33,747 nucleotides of DNA. Origin: Rugosimonospora sp036494675 (GTDB lineage Bacteria > Actinomycetota > Actinomycetes > Mycobacteriales > Micromonosporaceae). The stretch is taken from positions 1 through 33,747 of the forward strand of contig DASXOA010000220.1 in the NCBI GenBank assembly GCA_036494675.1, read 5' to 3'. The notes below the pieces were generated by a model. The model did not search any database, had not been told where the DNA came from, and saw only the letters and a list, made by a program, of their open reading frames with translations. The position numbers and the translations under genes are program-made. Below, piece by piece: positions 32,242 to 33,747 of the stretch. Numbering within the stretch: position 1 is the first letter of the stretch; each line of letters opens with the position of its first letter.

Positions 32242-33420
32242 GTGCCGATCGACCGTGACGCCACCCGGATCAACAGCACCGGACCCAACCGGGCCGGCGC
32301 CGGACTGACGCTGCGACCTGGTGGTGGTGCGATGACTCCGTGGGCCGGTGGTGCCAATACCGATCCGCTACGGGCCAACCTGGCGCTGATGGCGCCCGGG
32401 ACCGCCCTGCGCGACGGCCTGGAGCGCATCCTGCGGGGCAGGACGGGCGCGCTCATCGTGCTGGGCTACGACCGGACCGTGGACTCCATCTGCACCGGCG
32501 GTTTCGTGCTCGACGTGGAGTTCTCGTCGACCCGGCTGCGCGAACTGTGCAAGATGGACGGTGCCGTGGTGCTCTCCAGCGACGGCACCCGCATCGTCCG
32601 CGCGGGCGTGCACCTGATGCCGGACTCGTCGATCCCGTCCGAGGAGACCGGCACCCGGCACCGCACCGCGGAACGGGTCGCCAAGCAGACCGGATACCCG
32701 GTCATCTCGGTGAGCCAGTCGATGCACATCATCGGCCTCTACGTCAACGGCCAGCGGCACGTGCTGGACGACTCCGGTGCGATCCTCTCTCGCGCGAACC
32801 AGGCGCTGGCCACGCTGGAGCGCTACAAGCTGCGGCTCGACGAGGTGTCCGGTGCGCTGTCCGCGCTGGAGATCGAGGACCTGGTCACGGTACGGGACGC
32901 GGTCGCCGTGGTGCAGCGGCTGGAGATGGTCAGGCGCATCGCCGACGAGATCGCCGGGTACGTCGTCGAACTGGGCACCGACGGCCGGCTGCTGGCCCTC
33001 CAGCTTGAGGAGCTGATGGCCGGCGTCGACGCCGACCGGACCCTGGTCATCCGCGACTACCTGCCGCAGGGACGCCGGGGCCGGCTGATCGACGAGGCGC
33101 TGGAAGAGTTGGACGCCCTGTCGGCGACCGACATGATCGACCTCGTCCTCGTCGGCCGCGCGTTGGGCTACCCGGCGGCGTCCGACGCGCTGGACGCGGC
33201 CGTGTCGCCGCGCGGGTTCCGGCTGCTGGCGAAGGTGCCGCGGCTGCCCGGCCCGGTCGTCGACCGGCTGGTCGACCACTTCGGTTCGTTGCAGCGACTG
33301 CTCGGCGCGACGGTCGAGGATCTGCAGGCGGTCGACGGCGTCGGTGACGCACGGGCTCGTGGGGTCCGGGAGGGGCTGTCCCGGCTCGCCGAGGCGTCGA
33401 TCCTGGAGCGGTACGTCTAG
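32242..33420 (+). CDS. disA: DNA integrity scanning protein DisA (diadenylate cyclase)
   Basis: Makes c-di-AMP from two ATP and scans DNA for branched structures; 392 aa, octameric in known members. The DAC domain (about 40-180) has the catalytic DGA (106-108) and RHR (139-141) motifs. A helical spine (about 180-310) and a C-terminal helix-hairpin-helix DNA-binding domain ('LVDHFGSLQRLLGATVEDL', 'VDGVGDARARGVREGL') follow. GTG at 32242 is preferred over GTG 32236 because TAGAAT is exactly 6 nt before it. A non-conserved ~40-residue extension precedes the DAC domain. c-di-AMP signalling is therefore present in this organism. Confidence 0.96.
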   Translation: MPIDRDATRINSTGPNRAGAGLTLRPGGGAMTPWAGGANTDPLRANLALMAPGTALRDGLERILRGRTGALIVLGYDRTVDSICTGGFVLDVEFSSTRLRELCKMDGAVVLSSDGTRIVRAGVHLMPDSSIPSEETGTRHRTAERVAKQTGYPVISVSQSMHIIGLYVNGQRHVLDDSGAILSRANQALATLERYKLRLDEVSGALSALEIEDLVTVRDAVAVVQRLEMVRRIADEIAGYVVELGTDGRLLALQLEELMAGVDADRTLVIRDYLPQGRRGRLIDEALEELDALSATDMIDLVLVGRALGYPAASDALDAAVSPRGFRLLAKVPRLPGPVVDRLVDHFGSLQRLLGATVEDLQAVDGVGDARARGVREGLSRLAEASILERYV

Positions 33421-33515
33421 TCCCGTCGGGTTCGTCGAGACGAGGCTCAGCTAACTGTCCGAGCGCCGCGCGACCGTGTCGGCGGGCGGCCAGCGTCGTG
33501 CGGCTCGCGGGCGGC

Positions 33516-33747
33516 TCAGCTGCCCACGGGGGCGCCGGCCTTGATGGTGAAGCCGACCGCGGCGCTCACCTTGGTGCCCAGCTTCGCCACGAGTTGGTAG
33601 CCGCCGGGCCCCAGCCTGGCGCCCTTGGCGCATCCCGGACCGTCGCCATCGCCGTCCCAGGGCAGCTGGAACGACGACTCGATGTTGGCGCCGAACATCC
33701 GCACATCCGAGCCACCGCCGCTCTGGCAGTAGTCCGAAGACCACAGG
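33516..33747 (-). CDS. C-terminal end of an unidentified, probably secreted protein (5' truncated by window)
   Basis: The minus-strand frame is open from the window edge to TGA at 33516-33518, giving at least 76 residues. The visible part includes 'SSDYCQSGGGSDV', 'FGANIESSFQLPWDGDGDG', a Cys in GPGCAKG, and 'GPGGYQLVAKLGTK' near the end. Two cysteines, Gly/Asp-rich turns and beta-strand patterns suggest a small extracellular beta domain as in actinobacterial lipoproteins. I do not recognise a family. The overlapping frame ending at 33451 reads as Arg-rich nonsense and is discarded. It is convergent with disA. Confidence 0.5.
   Translation of the reverse strand, partial: LWSSDYCQSGGGSDVRMFGANIESSFQLPWDGDGDGPGCAKGARLGPGGYQLVAKLGTKVSAAVGFTIKAGAPVGS

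Noticed and set aside
33451..33744. Arg-rich minus-strand frame at the right edge
   Set aside because: It overlaps the better frame ending at 33516, which has balanced composition and secreted-protein character; the 33451 frame looks like a shadow.

Overview
The window is GC-rich (coding GC3 is very high), with many GTG starts, DUF2510/RDD and proline-rich membrane proteins, CarD, DisA, a MEP-pathway gene pair and a type III polyketide synthase cluster. This points to a filamentous actinobacterium, most likely of the Micromonosporaceae (inference; no rRNA is present to confirm it). The conserved backbone rlmB-cysS / ispF-ispD-carD / lpqE-radA-disA follows the order I recall for Mycobacterium tuberculosis (Rv3579c-Rv3586), but here it is split by two insertions of metabolic genes.

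Layout. 1-1454: tRNA-Thr(TGT) and a solitary MsiK/UgpC-type sugar-transport ATPase with promoter and terminator. 1455-5063: a three-gene ribose/fructose-type ABC importer (lipoprotein, permease, single-domain ATPase) behind a long leader with a hairpin and direct repeats, closed by a strong bidirectional terminator. 5074-7567 (minus): rlmB and cysS. 7646-8329: an IclR-type regulator. 8347-15665 (minus): UPF0145 protein, class II fumarase, proline-rich membrane protein, class I Fe-S fumarase, beta-propeller membrane protein, Lrp/AsnC regulator and Dps. 15868-19329: hppD, RDD protein and HisC-like aminotransferase in one tight operon. 19361-22871: second propeller protein, an unrecognised conserved protein, and divergent homogentisate dioxygenase hmgA. 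22966-24658 (minus): ispF, ispD, carD. 24871-25706: a leader-peptide-like small ORF and a membrane-anchored thioredoxin-like protein. 25822-29652: type III PKS, acyl-CoA-dehydrogenase-like flavoprotein, methyltransferase and divergent UbiA prenyltransferase. 29786-33420: LpqE-like lipoprotein, radA, disA. The 3' end of a secreted-looking minus-strand protein lies at the right edge.

How the genes fit together. The aminotransferase, HppD and HmgA make three consecutive steps of tyrosine catabolism (tyrosine to 4-hydroxyphenylpyruvate to homogentisate to maleylacetoacetate). The last two enzymes, isomerase and fumarylacetoacetase, are not in the window. The two fumarases could use the fumarate that pathway yields. 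PKS, flavoprotein, methyltransferase and UbiA form a small gene set of the type that makes prenylated, methylated alkyl-resorcinol or -hydroquinone lipids; the MEP genes ispD/ispF next door supply isoprenoid precursor.

Two sequence-level themes stand out. First, at least seven genes have a TANNNT -10 hexamer 6-7 nt before the start codon, the signature of leaderless mRNAs. Second, three unrelated genes each carry a short tandem-repeat array (20, 26 and 31 bp units, 3-5 copies) whose gene-proximal unit contains the stop codon, which looks like recurrent local amplification of gene ends and terminator arms.
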